From Synechococcus lacustris (GTDB taxonomy: Bacteria > Cyanobacteriota > Cyanobacteriia > PCC-6307 > Cyanobiaceae), in NCBI GenBank assembly GCA_903943975.1, contig CAJAQB010000001.1, positions 1-64,000 on the forward strand: DNA of 64,000 nucleotides. Direction: 5' to 3'. Positions within the stretch are counted from its first letter, which is position 1. Each line of letters starts with the position of its first letter. Position numbers and translations under genes: made by a program. Positions 24,741-33,961 of the stretch are shown one piece after another. The notes under the pieces are model-generated. The model was not told the origin of the DNA. It did no database searches and worked only from the letters and a program-made list of their open reading frames with translations.

Positions 24741-25385
24741 ATGATCACCGTTGCCCTACCCAAGGGGGCCCTGCTCAAGGATTCGGTGGCCCGTTTTGCG
24801 GCGGCTGGCCTTGATTTCAAGGCAATTACCGACCCAAACAACCGTCTATTGATGGTGCCCAGTGCCTGTGGCAGGGCCCGGGCCCTGCTGGTGCGCAACG
24901 GGGACGTGCCGGTTTATGTGGCCTATGGCCAGGCCCAGCTGGGGGTGGTGGGTTACGACGTGCTGCGGGAACAACAACGCACCGTTGCCCAGTTACTGGA
25001 CCTCGGCTTTGGCGGCTGCCGCATGGCCGTGGCCGTGAAGGCCTCCAGCCCCTATCGCCGCGCCGCCGATCTGCCGGCCCATTGCCGGGTGGCCAGCAAA
25101 TTCACCCGTTGTGCCAGTGATTTCTTCGGGGCGCTCGACCTGCCCGTAGACCTGATCCACCTCACCGGCTCCGTGGAGCTGGGGCCGCTCACCGGCATCT
25201 CAGAAGCAATCGTTGACCTGGTGGCCACCGGCCGCACCCTCAAGGACAACGGCCTGATCGCCATTGAAGATCTGTTCTTCAGCACCGCCCGGCTGATCGG
25301 CAACCCCCTGGCCCTGCGGCTAGACACCGGCCTACTCCAAAACCTGGTGGCGGCGATGGAAGAGCAAGGGGTGGAGCATGCCTAA
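24741..25385 (+). CDS. hisG: ATP phosphoribosyltransferase, short form
   Basis: Catalyses the first step of histidine synthesis, joining ATP and [24 protein letters not shown] opens the protein, [20 protein letters not shown] and [28 protein letters not shown] form the PRPP-binding part. At 214 residues it lacks the C-terminal regulatory domain, so it is the short HisG that needs HisZ, which must be encoded elsewhere. ATG at 24741 is chosen over the track's GTG four codons upstream. Its stop overlaps the ABC transporter start by 8 bases, suggesting coupled translation. Confidence 0.92.
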   Translation: MITVALPKGALLKDSVARFAAAGLDFKAITDPNNRLLMVPSACGRARALLVRNGDVPVYVAYGQAQLGVVGYDVLREQQRTVAQLLDLGFGGCRMAVAVKASSPYRRAADLPAHCRVASKFTRCASDFFGALDLPVDLIHLTGSVELGPLTGISEAIVDLVATGRTLKDNGLIAIEDLFFSTARLIGNPLALRLDTGLLQNLVAAMEEQGVEHA

Positions 25386-27195
25386 AGGGGGCAACAAGGG
25401 AGGCAACGGCCAAGGGGGCGGCCAAGACCTCAAACGCCTCAAACGGTTGCTGCCCTACCTGTTTCGCGACCGGCGCCGCCTAGTCACCGCCCTTGTGTTG
25501 CTGCTGCCGGTGGCGGCGGCCAGTGCGGTGCAGCCGCTGCTGGTGGGTCAGGCCATCTCCGTGCTGCGCCATGAACCGGCCTGGCCCTGGCTGGCGGCGA
25601 TGCCGATGGCCCAGGCGATTCGTAGCCTGGTGGCGCTGCTGCTGGGGGCGGTGTTGCTGCGCTTGGCCCTCCAGGGCAGCCAGAGTTTTCTGGTGCAAAC
25701 CATCGGTCAACGGCTCACCGCCCGGCTGCGGGTGGATTTATTTCGCCATGCCCTCAACCTCTCGTTGAGCTTCCACGACCGCACCCCCGTGGGCAAATTG
25801 CTCACCCGGCTCACCAGTGATGTGGATGCCCTGGCGGAGGTATTTGGCAGTGGCGCCATCGGCGTGCTGGCCGACCTGGTGACCCTGGCGGTGATCGCCA
25901 CCCTGATGCTTTCGATCGACATGCGCCTGGGCCTGCTGCTGCTGGCCCTCCAGCTGCCGGTGGCTTACTTAGTGATCAACCTGCAGCAGCGCTACCGCAA
26001 GGCCAACTACCGGGTGCGGGAGGAACTGGGCCAGCTCAATGCCGACCTCCAGGAAAATCTCCAGGGGCTGGAGGTGGTGCAGATGTTCCGGCGCGAACAG
26101 CTCAACAGTGAACGTTTTGCCCGTACCAACGACAAATACCGCCGGGCCGTAGATGGCACGATCTTCTACGACAGTGCCATCTCCGCCCTACTGGAATGGG
26201 TGGCGCTGATTGCTGTGGCCCTGGTGCTGGCCATCGGCGGTGGCCTGGTGGGCGCTGAACTGATCGGCCTTGGCACCCTCACCACTTTTATCCTCTATTC
26301 CCAGCGCTTGTTTGATCCCCTGCGCCAGATGGCCGAGCGCTTCACCCAGATCCAGGGGGGCCTCACGGCCGTGGAACGGATTGCTGAACTACTCGACCAA
26401 CCCCTGGAAATCATCGAAAGCAGCCGGCCGGCCGCACAACAAACCGTCGCTGAACAACAGGGGGAGGTGATATTTGAGAACGTCAGTTTCGGCTACCGCG
26501 ACAACGATCCAATCCTCAAGGAACTGAACCTGCGCATTGCCCCGGGTGAACATGTGGCCCTGGTGGGGCCCACCGGTTCAGGCAAAACCACGGTGATTCG
26601 GCTGCTCTGTCGCCTTTACCAACCCCAGCAGGGCCGCATCCTGCTGGATGGCGTAAACATTCAAGATCTGCCAATCCCCGAACTGCGGCGGCGGCTGGGG
26701 GTGGTGCTGCAGGACACCTTCCTATTCAGCGGCAGCGTGGCCGACAACCTGCGGCTTGATTCCAACATCCCCCGCCCTGATCTGGAACGGCTTTGTGGCG
26801 AACTGGGGCTGGAACCGCTGCTGGAACGCCTGCCCCAGGGGCTAGATACGCCCCTGCGGGAGCGGGGCGGCAACCTCAGTTCCGGCGAACGTCAACTGCT
26901 GGCGGTGGCGCGGGTGGCCCTGCGCAACCCCTCGGTGCTGGTGATGGATGAGGCCACCGCCTTCATGGACCCGGCCACCGAGGCCACCCTGCAGCGGGAC
27001 CTCGGTCGGCTGCTGGATCACCGCACCGCCATCGTGATCGCCCACCGCCTCGCCACGGTGGAGGCCAGTGATCGGATCCTGGTGCTGAAACGCGGGATGC
27101 TGGTGGAGCAGGGCAGCCATCTGGAACTGAGGCGCCAGGGGGGCCTCTATGCCCAATTGGCAGATCTACAGGAACGGGGACTGGCCAGTCTCTGA
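25378..27195 (+). CDS. ABC exporter half-transporter (membrane plus ATPase domains)
   Basis: A 605-residue type I ABC exporter: six membrane helices in the first 320 residues (including [20 protein letters not shown]), then the nucleotide-binding domain with Walker [20 protein letters not shown]-loop [18 protein letters not shown], signature [20 protein letters not shown] and Walker [13 protein letters not shown]. The D-loop reads AFMD rather than the usual SALD. MsbA/MDR-type relatives export lipids or drugs as homodimers. The N-terminus is a glycine/lysine-rich soluble leader. Overlaps hisG and lies 63 bp before a GNAT gene. Substrate unknown. Confidence 0.9.
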   Translation: MPKGGNKGGNGQGGGQDLKRLKRLLPYLFRDRRRLVTALVLLLPVAAASAVQPLLVGQAISVLRHEPAWPWLAAMPMAQAIRSLVALLLGAVLLRLALQGSQSFLVQTIGQRLTARLRVDLFRHALNLSLSFHDRTPVGKLLTRLTSDVDALAEVFGSGAIGVLADLVTLAVIATLMLSIDMRLGLLLLALQLPVAYLVINLQQRYRKANYRVREELGQLNADLQENLQGLEVVQMFRREQLNSERFARTNDKYRRAVDGTIFYDSAISALLEWVALIAVALVLAIGGGLVGAELIGLGTLTTFILYSQRLFDPLRQMAERFTQIQGGLTAVERIAELLDQPLEIIESSRPAAQQTVAEQQGEVIFENVSFGYRDNDPILKELNLRIAPGEHVALVGPTGSGKTTVIRLLCRLYQPQQGRILLDGVNIQDLPIPELRRRLGVVLQDTFLFSGSVADNLRLDSNIPRPDLERLCGELGLEPLLERLPQGLDTPLRERGGNLSSGERQLLAVARVALRNPSVLVMDEATAFMDPATEATLQRDLGRLLDHRTAIVIAHRLATVEASDRILVLKRGMLVEQGSHLELRRQGGLYAQLADLQERGLASL

Positions 27196-27258
27196 AAACA
27201 CCCGTCTCTTAGTAACCGCCACACCACTTCCTAGAGTTCCACTAACACCACCCGCCCC

Positions 27259-27756
27259 ATGGCATTGTCTACGGCTGAACCGCTGCTGGATCAGCTCTAT
27301 GGAGCCCACTGGCGGGAACTGGCCACAAGTAATCAAAAACTACGGCTGGTGGCGAGCCTGGAACGGCCCATCGACCTGGTGGAACTGGAACAACTTTGTG
27401 ATGCGGTGGGCTGGAGCCGCCGCCCCCTGAGGCGGGTGCGCAAGGCCCTGGACCACAGCCTGCTGGTGATGGGCCTCTGGCGCCACGACCCCCGCCTACC
27501 GCGGCTGGTGGGGTTTGCCCGCTGCACCGGCGATGGGGTACTAGACGCCACGATCTGGGACCTGGCGATCCACCCCCTTTACCAACGGTCCGGCCTCGGC
27601 AAGGGCCTGATGGCGGTGTTACTGGAACGCCTGCGCGCCATGGAGGTGGAAAAAGTAACGCTGTTTGCTGATCCAGGCGTGGTGGAGTTCTACCAACAAC
27701 AGGGCTGGACCCTGGAACCGCGGGGCGAACGCTGTGTGTTTTGGTATGCCCGCTGA
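27259..27756 (+). CDS. GNAT-family N-acetyltransferase
   Basis: A 165-residue acetyltransferase. The acetyl-CoA-binding motif A reads LAIHPLYQRSGLGKGLMAVL (RxxGxG as RSGLGKG), preceded by VGFARCTGDGVLDATIWD and followed by VTLFADPGVVEFYQQQGWTL. The first 60 residues, about which less can be said, form a cyanobacterial extension. Such single-domain members are common in picocyanobacteria downstream of the ABC exporter; substrate unknown. Confidence 0.85.
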   Translation: MALSTAEPLLDQLYGAHWRELATSNQKLRLVASLERPIDLVELEQLCDAVGWSRRPLRRVRKALDHSLLVMGLWRHDPRLPRLVGFARCTGDGVLDATIWDLAIHPLYQRSGLGKGLMAVLLERLRAMEVEKVTLFADPGVVEFYQQQGWTLEPRGERCVFWYAR

Positions 27757-27765
27757 GCCAGCAAC

Positions 27766-27987
27766 TCAGGCAGCCCAGCGCTGGTCTTCCCTAGGGGAAC
27801 GCCGGGAACGGGCTTGGCGCGACAGCGATTGACGGCCCTCCAGGATGCGCGTACCAACGTCGTTGTATTGGCGGCCTAGGCGAGTTAATTCATCTTCCTG
27901 AACTCTGCGGAATGCCAGGCTGCGCTGATTGGCAGGCTGGAGACCCAGCAGATAACCCAGAAACTTCAGCAGCGAAAAATCAGCCAT
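27766..27987 (-). CDS. Small conserved-type protein of unknown function
   Basis: A 73-residue protein, MADFSLLKFLGYLLGLQPAN then RRVQEDELTRLGRQYNDVGT RILEGRQSL, amphipathic at the N-terminus and strongly basic at the C-terminus. It converges on the GNAT gene with a 9-bp gap. I do not recognise the family; the host-like codon use and fit into the gap favour a real gene. No strong ribosome-binding site. Confidence 0.55.
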   Translation of the reverse strand: MADFSLLKFLGYLLGLQPANQRSLAFRRVQEDELTRLGRQYNDVGTRILEGRQSLSRQARSRRSPREDQRWAA

Positions 27988-28254
27988 GGGCGGCCCGCCA
28001 GTTATCTCACTGGCGCCATTGTCCGCGATGGCTGGTGATTAGCAAGGCCTGAGAAAAGTTGAGTTTAACAACAGCAAAGCTTCTGCAATTAGGCAATTAA
28101 AGGGATTTTCCCAGAGCAGAGGAACCTGTAACAGGCCGTAATCCCATAACCACCCCAAGCCCACAAGCCCCACGGCCCAGCCAGGCTATCTGCATAAAGC
28201 CTGCATTTCCGCTACATTGGCGGGGTACGGTCCAAGGTTCCACCCCAAAGACAG

Positions 28255-28431
28255 ATGCAGACACCCCTAAACCCCGCCGCCCGCCGCCGGGAGCTGCTAA
28301 CCCGCTCCCCCCAGAGAATTTCGATCACGATCCCTTGGGAGACCCACCGCCGCCTCACCGAGCGCAGCGACGAAGAGGGGCGCAGCACCTCAAACCTGGC
28401 CAGCTACCTGCTGGAACGGGGCCTGGCCTGA
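28255..28431 (+). CDS. Small ribbon-helix-helix (CopG-like) protein
   Basis: Not in the ORF track because of its length (58 residues). QRISITIPWETHRRLTERSD followed by EEGRSTSNLASYLLERGL has the strand-helix-helix pattern of CopG/Arc-type DNA-binding proteins, with the characteristic S/T-N-L-A-S-Y-L-L second helix. It ends 9 bp before a strong terminator hairpin on the same strand, which supports an independent short transcript. Probably a regulator or plasmid-maintenance-like protein. Confidence 0.7.
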   Translation: MQTPLNPAARRRELLTRSPQRISITIPWETHRRLTERSDEEGRSTSNLASYLLERGLA

Positions 28432-28440
28432 TCCCATAAC

Positions 28441-28470
28441 AAAGCCCGGGATATGACTCCCGGGCTTTTA
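28441..28470 (+). terminator. Intrinsic terminator after the ribbon-helix-helix gene
   Basis: A perfect 10-bp stem AAAGCCCGGG / CCCGGGCTTT with an 8-base loop, followed by TTTA. Reads in both directions because the stem begins with AAA, but best explains the end of the short upstream transcript. Confidence 0.85.
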
Positions 28471-28570
28471 CATATAGGGGCGGAGCGGCCGGCGGCGGCG
28501 CCTGGGGCGAAAACGTTCAAAGGCTGGCTTCCGTTACCCGGGGGCACCTAAGACGATGCAACGGGTTATC

Positions 28571-28845
28571 CCTTGGTAGGACCTGGAAGCCACAAATCTC
28601 GTAGAGACTGTTGGAGCAGGTTCCTGAACGTCAGCACACTCCTTATTTCTGGTTAGGTGGAGTGTCATCCATCACTGAAGCCTCCGAATCTGTGAACATA
28701 TTCTTGCTGCCTGATCGAGCGACGGAGGCTATCAGCAATAGATGTTTATCCAGCTAAGCACAAGCCCAAAACCCCTGGCAAATCAGAAAGCAGCCGCTGC
28801 AGCCACTGGCCAGGCTGCCCAGCCAAAGCCTGGTTTTGGGCCGAG
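28571..28845 (+). ncRNA. Structured intergenic region, candidate small RNA
   Basis: No gene fits here, yet four complementary stems follow each other: GGACCTG/CAGGTTC (28579/28617), ACACTCC/GGAGTGT (28636/28659), AGCCTCCG/CGGAGGCT (28679/28723) and GCCCAAAACC/GGTTTTGGGC (28764/28832), the last enclosing CCTGGC/GCCAGG. It follows the terminator of the CopG-like gene. I could not match it to tmRNA, RNase P RNA, SRP RNA or a known riboswitch by eye. Strand is a guess. Confidence 0.35.
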
Positions 28846-29054
28846 GCATTTGTAAGATCAGCACAGATCAGCCCGCCGCCCCAGCGGGGAGCAACAATGA
28901 AGCTCATCCTGCTTGAACTGCTGATCCTGATGCGCCTGGCCTGCCACGACGGAGTGATGCTGGATCACCGGCGAATGCCGCCAAGGCTTCAATCCCGGGA
29001 AGCGCGCCTGGCGATCAGACGTCCCTGGAAAAGAGGGCGCAAAAAGGTATCAAT

Positions 29055-29357
29055 GTGGTCTCTGTTGCTACCAAACAGCTACCAGGCCAGCATATTTCCG
29101 GCCTGAAGCTTTTGCGTTACTTTCGCTACAGTTTGCTGGCCCTGGCGCTACTCAACACGGCCAGCGCCCATGGGGAACTCCGTCAAGACTGTTTGGCCTG
29201 GGCCCGCAGCAGCGGCCCCCAGCAGCACGAGCTTGCCAACCGCATCGGCACAGAGCTGCTGCTCACCAAAAACCATCGGCTCGAGGGGTTAGATCCAGAC
29301 CATCCCCAGAGCCTTTACCGCTACCAAGACATTCAACGGGTCTGCCGGGGCAATTGA
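29055..29357 (+). CDS. Small secreted protein of unknown function
   Basis: The frame contains a signal-peptide-like segment LLRYFRYSLLALALLNTASAHG and then a mature part of about 60 residues with two cysteines (ELRQDCLAWARSSGPQQHEL and QDIQRVCRGN). The GTG start at 29055 is only the first available; the true start may lie closer to the signal. An overlapping ORF upstream (28897-29106) has a good ribosome site, GGGGAGCAACA, but no recognisable content, and I leave it out. Function unknown. Confidence 0.5.
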   Translation: MVSVATKQLPGQHISGLKLLRYFRYSLLALALLNTASAHGELRQDCLAWARSSGPQQHELANRIGTELLLTKNHRLEGLDPDHPQSLYRYQDIQRVCRGN

Positions 29358-29361
29358 ACAC

Positions 29362-30342
29362 TCAGGGGTTCTGGCGCTGGATCAAATCCTCGTAGGCCCT
29401 AGAGAAGCCTTCGCCAAGCGCCCCGCGCAGGCCGCCATCAGCGGCAAAAGCTTCCAGCGCCATGGGCAGATCCCTGGGTAGAGAAGCGGCTTGGGGGGGA
29501 TCGGTATAGCTGTTGGCGTCACACCTGGGGCCAGGGTCCAACTGCCGTTCGATGCCATCGAGACCCGCCGCCAGCACCGCCGCCTGCAGCAGGTAGGGGT
29601 TAGCCGCCCCATCGGCTAGGCGCAACTCCAGCCGTTGGTCATCCGGGATGCGCACCATATGGGTGCGGTTATTACCGCCATAGCTGATCCAGGCCGGAGA
29701 CCAGGTGGAACCGGAACTGGTCTGGGCACCAGCCAGCCGCAGATAACTGTTGGCCGTGGGATTGGTAATGGCGCAAAGGGCTGGGGCATGGGCCAAGATG
29801 CCGCCGAGGAAGTGATAGGCAAGTTGAGACAGTCCCAGCACCCCGGCGGGGTCATGGAAGAGATTGCGGCCCTCGCTGTTCCAGAGGGAAAGATGCAGGT
29901 GGGCGCCATTGCCGGTGAGCTGGGCAAATGGTTTGGGCTGGAAACTCACCCCAAGCCCATGGCGTTCAGCCACAGCCTGCACCATCACCCGGAAGAAGGC
30001 ATGGCGATCAGCGGTTAGCAACGAGCTAGCGAAGGTCCAATTCAGCTCAAATTGACCATTGGCATCCTCATGGTCGGCCTGATATGGGCGCCAACCCAAT
30101 TGCTCCATGCCCTCCAGCAGTTCAGCAATCAATGGGTAATGGCGCATCAGCGCCAGTTGGTCGTAGCAGGGCTTGGTTTGCTGATCAAGTTCATCGGCAA
30201 TCGCCGTACCCTGGCGGTTAACCAGGAAAAACTCCGGTTCAACCCCCGTACGAAAATCAAAGCCCAGGGCTGCGGCCCGGGCCAGTTGCCGCTGCAACAC
30301 CAACCGGGGAGACTGCTCTAGGGAAGGCGCCACTGGAAAACA
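29362..30342 (-). pseudogene. glnT: GlnT-type glutamine synthetase, 5'-truncated
   Basis: The last 320 or so residues of a glutamine-synthetase-family protein: LGFDFRTGVEPEFFLVNRQG (start of the catalytic barrel), YQADHEDANGQFELNWTFAS (metal and glutamate site), TGNGAHLHLSLWN, and RLAGAQTSSGSTWSPAWISY GGNNRTHMVRIP. These match the GlnT/type III-like branch found near guanidine and polyamine genes. The N-terminal domain is missing: at about 30342 the sequence switches to a guanidine-hydrolase gene in another frame. The ORF start at 30420 lies inside that other gene. Catalytic barrels alone are not active in this family, so the product is probably inactive. Confidence 0.75.
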
Positions 30343-30344
30343 CA

Positions 30345-30829
30345 TGGGCAATGCCCTTTGAAATCTGATCGAAAGATTTCTCGTTATTAGCTGGAATCGT
30401 GAAGATATCACCCACATCACAGAGCGTAATCTGTTCGCGCAGGTCTACCCCCATCTCATAGTTGTAGGGGGTATAGAGGGCCGAAATGCGACGGATACCC
30501 TGGGGACCAAAGCGGGTGCCTGGCCTGTAGGTGGTACCGCTGTCATGGGGTACGCCCACCACGGCCACATCAAATTCTCCGACCCGATTTACATCTTCGA
30601 TGTAAGGGGCCTTCATGAAAGTGTTGATGCCCGCATAATGGGGCAATTCGCCCCTCGAAAAGGTGGAAATTCGGCGGTCAATAATGCTTTCGGCCGCCTC
30701 CAGCCCATAGCGATGGCCCTGGTCCACCTCCTGTTGCCAGCCCGTAAGAGGCAGGGAACGTTCTTTCTCAAGGGCCTCCATCCCTTCAGTGGGATGGCGA
30801 CGCTCAAAGGCGCCTGAAACTTCTGTCAT
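30345..30829 (-). pseudogene. gdmH: Guanidine hydrolase (GdmH, ureohydrolase family), 3'-truncated
   Basis: The first 160 residues of a ureohydrolase with the long N-terminus found in cyanobacterial guanidine hydrolases: INTFMKAPYIEDVNRVGEFD, VAVVGVPHDSGTTYRPGTRF and GPQGIRRISALYTPYN. It breaks off at KGIAHVFSSGAFP, just before the expected VVLGGDHS. All metal-binding residues (GGDHS, DAHxD, DxDxxDP) are therefore lost. ATG at 30829 fits the family start; the ORF's upstream extension is within the riboswitch. The riboswitch in front supports guanidine rather than agmatine as the original substrate. A single deletion joined it to glnT. Confidence 0.8.
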
Positions 30830-30854
30830 TGGCGGGCGGCGGGGGGTGGGGCGG

Positions 30855-30972
30855 TCTCCCGGGCTTTTATCCCTCCGTGCAACCGGGTTTACCCCGGTGA
30901 GTTCCTCTCGGACCAGACACCCAGAAGCCAATCGCCGGGACGATCAGAGGCTGGGTCGGAACCCTAGGAACT
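30855..30972 (-). promoter_or_regulatory. Guanidine-I riboswitch (ykkC class)
   Basis: On the minus strand the leader contains, in order, CTAGGGTTCCGACC, CTGGTCCGAGAGGAA, an ACCGGGG...CCCGGT hairpin, GCACGGAGGGATAAAAGCCC and GGGAGA. These are the conserved blocks of the guanidine-I (ykkC) aptamer, which binds guanidinium and turns on detoxification or degradation genes. It ends 25 bp before the gdmH start. The aptamer appears complete although its target gene is truncated. Confidence 0.88.
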
Positions 30973-31014
30973 ACTTCCGCCTTTCAATGGTCAGGCTAGT
31001 GGGACTGGGCCGCT

Positions 31015-31028
31015 GTAACGCTTGCTAC
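31015..31028 (-). promoter_or_regulatory. Possible NtcA site upstream of the guanidine riboswitch
   Basis: GTAACGCTTGCTAC fits the nitrogen regulator NtcA consensus GTA-N8-TAC. It lies about 40 bp before the aptamer, and TAGCCT 16 bp farther on could be a -10 box, though the usual spacing is 22-23. With only six fixed bases, chance matches are expected every few kilobases. Confidence 0.4.
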
Positions 31029-31233
31029 GGAAAGCCGCAGCAGTCAGCAAAAGATTCGAATGGCCTGGCTAGGCGCTCCCCTCGCGACGAACCAGTGGCG
31101 CCCCTTGTTGAGTGCGGATTTAATACCAACACCCAGACCCACGAAAAAGCAACAAATCAACTATTATTTGCCTATACCTGGCGATTAAGGGGCACTTTAA
31201 ACATGATTGCCACAGGGTATTTGCGCCAATCAT

Positions 31234-31260
31234 GTTCAGAGTGAACTCGATTGAGTGCAG
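31234..31260 (+). promoter_or_regulatory. Palindromic nif operator candidate upstream of fdxH
   Basis: A perfect inverted repeat GTTCA-GAG-TGAAC at 31234-31246, followed after four bases by TTGAGTGCAG. It lies about 97 bp before the fdxH ATG. The same pair of elements occurs in front of fdxB and the palindrome also in front of modA. Confidence 0.6.
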
Positions 31261-31342
31261 TCTAAGACCTGGGGAAACAAGCCAAAAACAGCATCAAACC
31301 CGATCCAGATCCCCAACAGTGGGCGGGTTAGCAAATGGGTCA

Positions 31343-31642
31343 ATGGCAACCTTCAACGTTCAATTAGTGAACAAGCGCAAAAACCTGGATGTGGTGATTC
31401 CAGTGGGAGAAGGGCAGACTATCTATGATGCCTCTCTGGATGCGGGCCTAGATCTTCCCTACAGCTGTGGCACAGGCAATTGTTCCAGCTGCACAGGCAA
31501 GGTGGAAGAGGGTTCCGTTGAACATGAAAATCAGAAGTTCCTCAGCGATGAGCAGATCGCCAGTGGCTATGTGCTGCTCTGCACCGCTAAGCCGCTGAGC
31601 GATTGCCGCATCCGCACCCACCAGGAGGCCTATCTGGTTTGA
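31343..31642 (+). CDS. fdxH: Nitrogenase-type [2Fe-2S] ferredoxin
   Basis: A 99-residue plant-type ferredoxin with LPYSCGTGNCSSCTGKVEEG and a fourth cysteine in VLLCTAKPLSDC, so all four cluster ligands are present. FdxH-type ferredoxins donate electrons to dinitrogenase reductase (NifH). The location beside cnfR and the nif genes supports this over a photosynthetic PetF role. I chose the ATG at 31343 (MATFNVQLVNK); the ORF's earlier start at 31232 runs through the operator-like palindrome. The nif-specific promoter elements are about 100 bp upstream. Confidence 0.87.
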   Translation: MATFNVQLVNKRKNLDVVIPVGEGQTIYDASLDAGLDLPYSCGTGNCSSCTGKVEEGSVEHENQKFLSDEQIASGYVLLCTAKPLSDCRIRTHQEAYLV

Positions 31643-31772
31643 ACTGGGGGCCCAAGGGGGCTGAGCAGGGGATTTCCGTAGCATCAATGGCAGCACAGTA
31701 TCCCTGAAGCGATCAATGCTGTGGGCATGTTTCCCCTGAACCAGTCCCCCAAAACTGGTCAGCCCTGTGGAG

Positions 31773-33446
31773 ATGAGTCGAACGATTCCGGTCAGTGCCT
31801 GTGATCTCTGCGGCACCTGTGCGAGCACCTGTCCCTACGGGGCGATTTCCTTGGTGCAGGGCCGTTACAAAATCGACCCAAACCTCTGCAAAAACTGCAA
31901 AGACGAGGGGGGGAAACCGGTTTGCGTGATCACCTGCCCAGGCAGCCTTCCCCAAGCGGCCAAGGCCCGACGGGGCCGTGGACGACTGCTTAGTAGGGGG
32001 GCGGCCGAGCTGGAGGCCCCAGCCGAAGATCGCCAAATGCATTTCGCCTCCTGCCTACCGGTGTGGGAGGCCGCCAACTTGTTGTCCCAGGGGCTCGACG
32101 CCTGCCAAGGGGAACAGCCCAGGCTGCTGATCGAACGCCAGGCCTCCCAGGTCTGGATGGGGCTGGGGCTGGCGGCGGAGCTGCGGGCCGATGCCAAGGG
32201 GCGCTGGCGCTCGCCAGAGGCGATGGCGCCGCTGCCGCGCAACCAGGCCCTAAAGGCCCTCAACGGCTTTGATCCCCGCAATGTGGCCCTGCATTTACTC
32301 TTGGCGGCCAGGGCCACAGGCCTCAACGAGGCCTGGGCAGAAACGATCGTGCTCGACGATCGCTACCTAGAGCGGATGCTCGGCCTAGACCGTCGCCGCG
32401 ACCTGAACCGACCGGAACGGCTCAGCCTGATCAAAACGATGATGCTGCAGGTGCTGCGGCTGGTGCTGGAGCTGCGCTGTGAAGCAATGGGCAGCCTGCC
32501 GGAGCTAACAATTAGCAAAGATCCCCTCTGGCGGCTGCTGGAGCTCGAACACCATTTTCAAACCGATGAATTAGGCCAAACCCACCTGGCTGGACTGACA
32601 TTCCACCTGCGGGCTGGCGGCTGGAGCCGGTATTTCCTTAATGCCGCCGGTCAACGTGAGCAAACGGCCCTACTGCAATACGGCCAACTGCCGATGGAAT
32701 TACCCCGGGCTGTGATGCGCCATTGGCAACAGCACCCCGGCGCCGTGCGTTTACTGGTGTGGCTGCTATTCAAACTGCGGCTGGGGCAACAACACACCCT
32801 GCTGGTTTCCACCTTGATGCGGATCGCCTACGGCCAGGAGCGCCTGCAGGCTGCCGGCCAAGACCGGGAACTACGCAAACGCTTGGTGCGTTCCTATGAG
32901 GCCGATCTGTTGGTACTGCTAGAGGAGGGGCTGAGGGCCCGCTTCCATCCCCAGCTCTATCCCGATGAGATCAGACCCCTATGGCACACCCTGGAGGAAG
33001 TGCCAGACGACCCGGAGGAGGCCATTGCCTACTGGACCCGCGATGGGGCCAGCGACCAAAGCCTCACCGACCAGGCCCCCCGTAATAAGTACCGACGCCT
33101 GATGCAGGCCCGCATCCAGGGCTTTGATCTGGATGGTGGTTGGCGCCAGGGGCGAGGTGAACGTTCCAACCGCCGCGCTTTACCCGCCAAGGGTCCGCAA
33201 AATATGGCGGAAGCCGATCCGTTACTACAGCCCCAGGCGATCCAGGAGGCGCGGCTACGGCTGGGCCTAAGCCAACGGTCCCTGGCCGGCTTAATGCAAC
33301 GCAGCCAGAGCTGGGTACGGGATCTTGAAAGTGGTCGCTGCAAGGCTTCTGCCACAGATCGCCAACTGCTCGAACGGGTGCTGGAGCTGAAAGCCCCGGA
33401 CCCCACCCCGAATAAATCGCTGGTTTCAGCAGCGTCGAGCGGCTAA
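31773..33446 (+). CDS. cnfR: CnfR (PatB-like) activator of nif genes
   Basis: A 557-residue protein with two N-terminal [4Fe-4S] ferredoxin-like motifs (CDLCGTCASTCPYGAI and NLCKNC...CVITCP), a long helical middle, and a C-terminal XRE-type helix-turn-helix, RLGLSQRSLAGLMQRSQSWV. This architecture is that of cyanobacterial CnfR/PatB, which switches on nif transcription under micro-oxic, nitrogen-poor conditions; the Fe-S centres are thought to sense oxygen. The ATG at 31773 is preferred to the GTG two codons earlier. It sits between the two nif ferredoxin genes, an arrangement that fits its role as local master regulator. Confidence 0.9.
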   Translation: MSRTIPVSACDLCGTCASTCPYGAISLVQGRYKIDPNLCKNCKDEGGKPVCVITCPGSLPQAAKARRGRGRLLSRGAAELEAPAEDRQMHFASCLPVWEAANLLSQGLDACQGEQPRLLIERQASQVWMGLGLAAELRADAKGRWRSPEAMAPLPRNQALKALNGFDPRNVALHLLLAARATGLNEAWAETIVLDDRYLERMLGLDRRRDLNRPERLSLIKTMMLQVLRLVLELRCEAMGSLPELTISKDPLWRLLELEHHFQTDELGQTHLAGLTFHLRAGGWSRYFLNAAGQREQTALLQYGQLPMELPRAVMRHWQQHPGAVRLLVWLLFKLRLGQQHTLLVSTLMRIAYGQERLQAAGQDRELRKRLVRSYEADLLVLLEEGLRARFHPQLYPDEIRPLWHTLEEVPDDPEEAIAYWTRDGASDQSLTDQAPRNKYRRLMQARIQGFDLDGGWRQGRGERSNRRALPAKGPQNMAEADPLLQPQAIQEARLRLGLSQRSLAGLMQRSQSWVRDLESGRCKASATDRQLLERVLELKAPDPTPNKSLVSAASSG

Positions 33447-33511
33447 ATGCAGATGCACAATTTAACTGGCAGCGACCCTGCCAGGCCCACAAATCAATCC
33501 CAGCGGTTATT

Positions 33512-33537
33512 GTTCATTCTGAACGGGTTGAGTGCAG
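33512..33537 (+). promoter_or_regulatory. Palindromic nif operator candidate upstream of fdxB
   Basis: GTTCA-TTC-TGAAC at 33512-33524, then GGG and TTGAGTGCAG. Same layout as in front of fdxH, 111 bp before the fdxB ATG. A CTGGCAG/CTGCCAG hairpin at about 33466-33484 without a T-run precedes it and may attenuate cnfR read-through. Confidence 0.6.
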
Positions 33538-33634
33538 CAAGCAACCACAAATCGCTAGCATGTAAGGAAGACAAAACCCTGCAAGTAAAGGAAACAGGGA
33601 GATAACCTGGCTTTGCGGCCAAAGCATCCCTACC

Positions 33635-33952
33635 ATGACAACCACCAGCGCCACTAACCTACTAAGCGGCCTAAACTTCGGCGGCAAAAGCTGGACGCCA
33701 AATTTCGTTCAAACGATCGACCAGAGTCTCTGCATCGGCTGTGGTCGTTGCTTTAAATCCTGCGGCCGCTCAGTGCTGATGCTGCGCTGCCTTGATGAAA
33801 ATGGAAACCTGATAAGTAGCGATGATGAAGAAGATGAAGAATACGAACGCAAGGTGATGACCATTGCCAGCCAAGACAATTGCATCGGCTGTGAAAGCTG
33901 TTCAAGGGCCTGTCCGAAGGGTTGCCTCAGCCATGCCCCCTTGGCGGTTTGA
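33635..33952 (+). CDS. fdxB: nif-specific ferredoxin III (2 x [4Fe-4S])
   Basis: A 105-residue bacterial-type ferredoxin: [20 protein letters not shown] and [19 protein letters not shown] give two clusters, with the long acidic insert ([11 protein letters not shown]) between them that marks the FdxB/ferredoxin III family of diazotrophs. It probably supplies electrons for nitrogenase or for cofactor assembly. Transcribed rightward from its own operator-like region; converges on the mop gene with a 9-bp gap. Confidence 0.9.
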   Translation: MTTTSATNLLSGLNFGGKSWTPNFVQTIDQSLCIGCGRCFKSCGRSVLMLRCLDENGNLISSDDEEDEEYERKVMTIASQDNCIGCESCSRACPKGCLSHAPLAV

Positions 33953-33961
33953 GGCCAGGTC

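Noticed and set aside
28441-28470. CRISPR or IS end
   Set aside because: A single perfect hairpin with a short T-run is better explained as a terminator; no spaced repeats exist in the window.
28571-28845. Identification of the structured region as tmRNA, RNase P RNA or SRP RNA
   Set aside because: None of the signature sequences of those RNAs is present.
28897-29106. 69-residue ORF with a good ribosome site
   Set aside because: Overlaps the secreted small protein, strongly basic unlikely composition, no family; left out though not excluded.
30789-31244. 151-residue plus-strand ORF
   Set aside because: Covers the guanidine riboswitch and promoter on the opposite strand; no coding signal.
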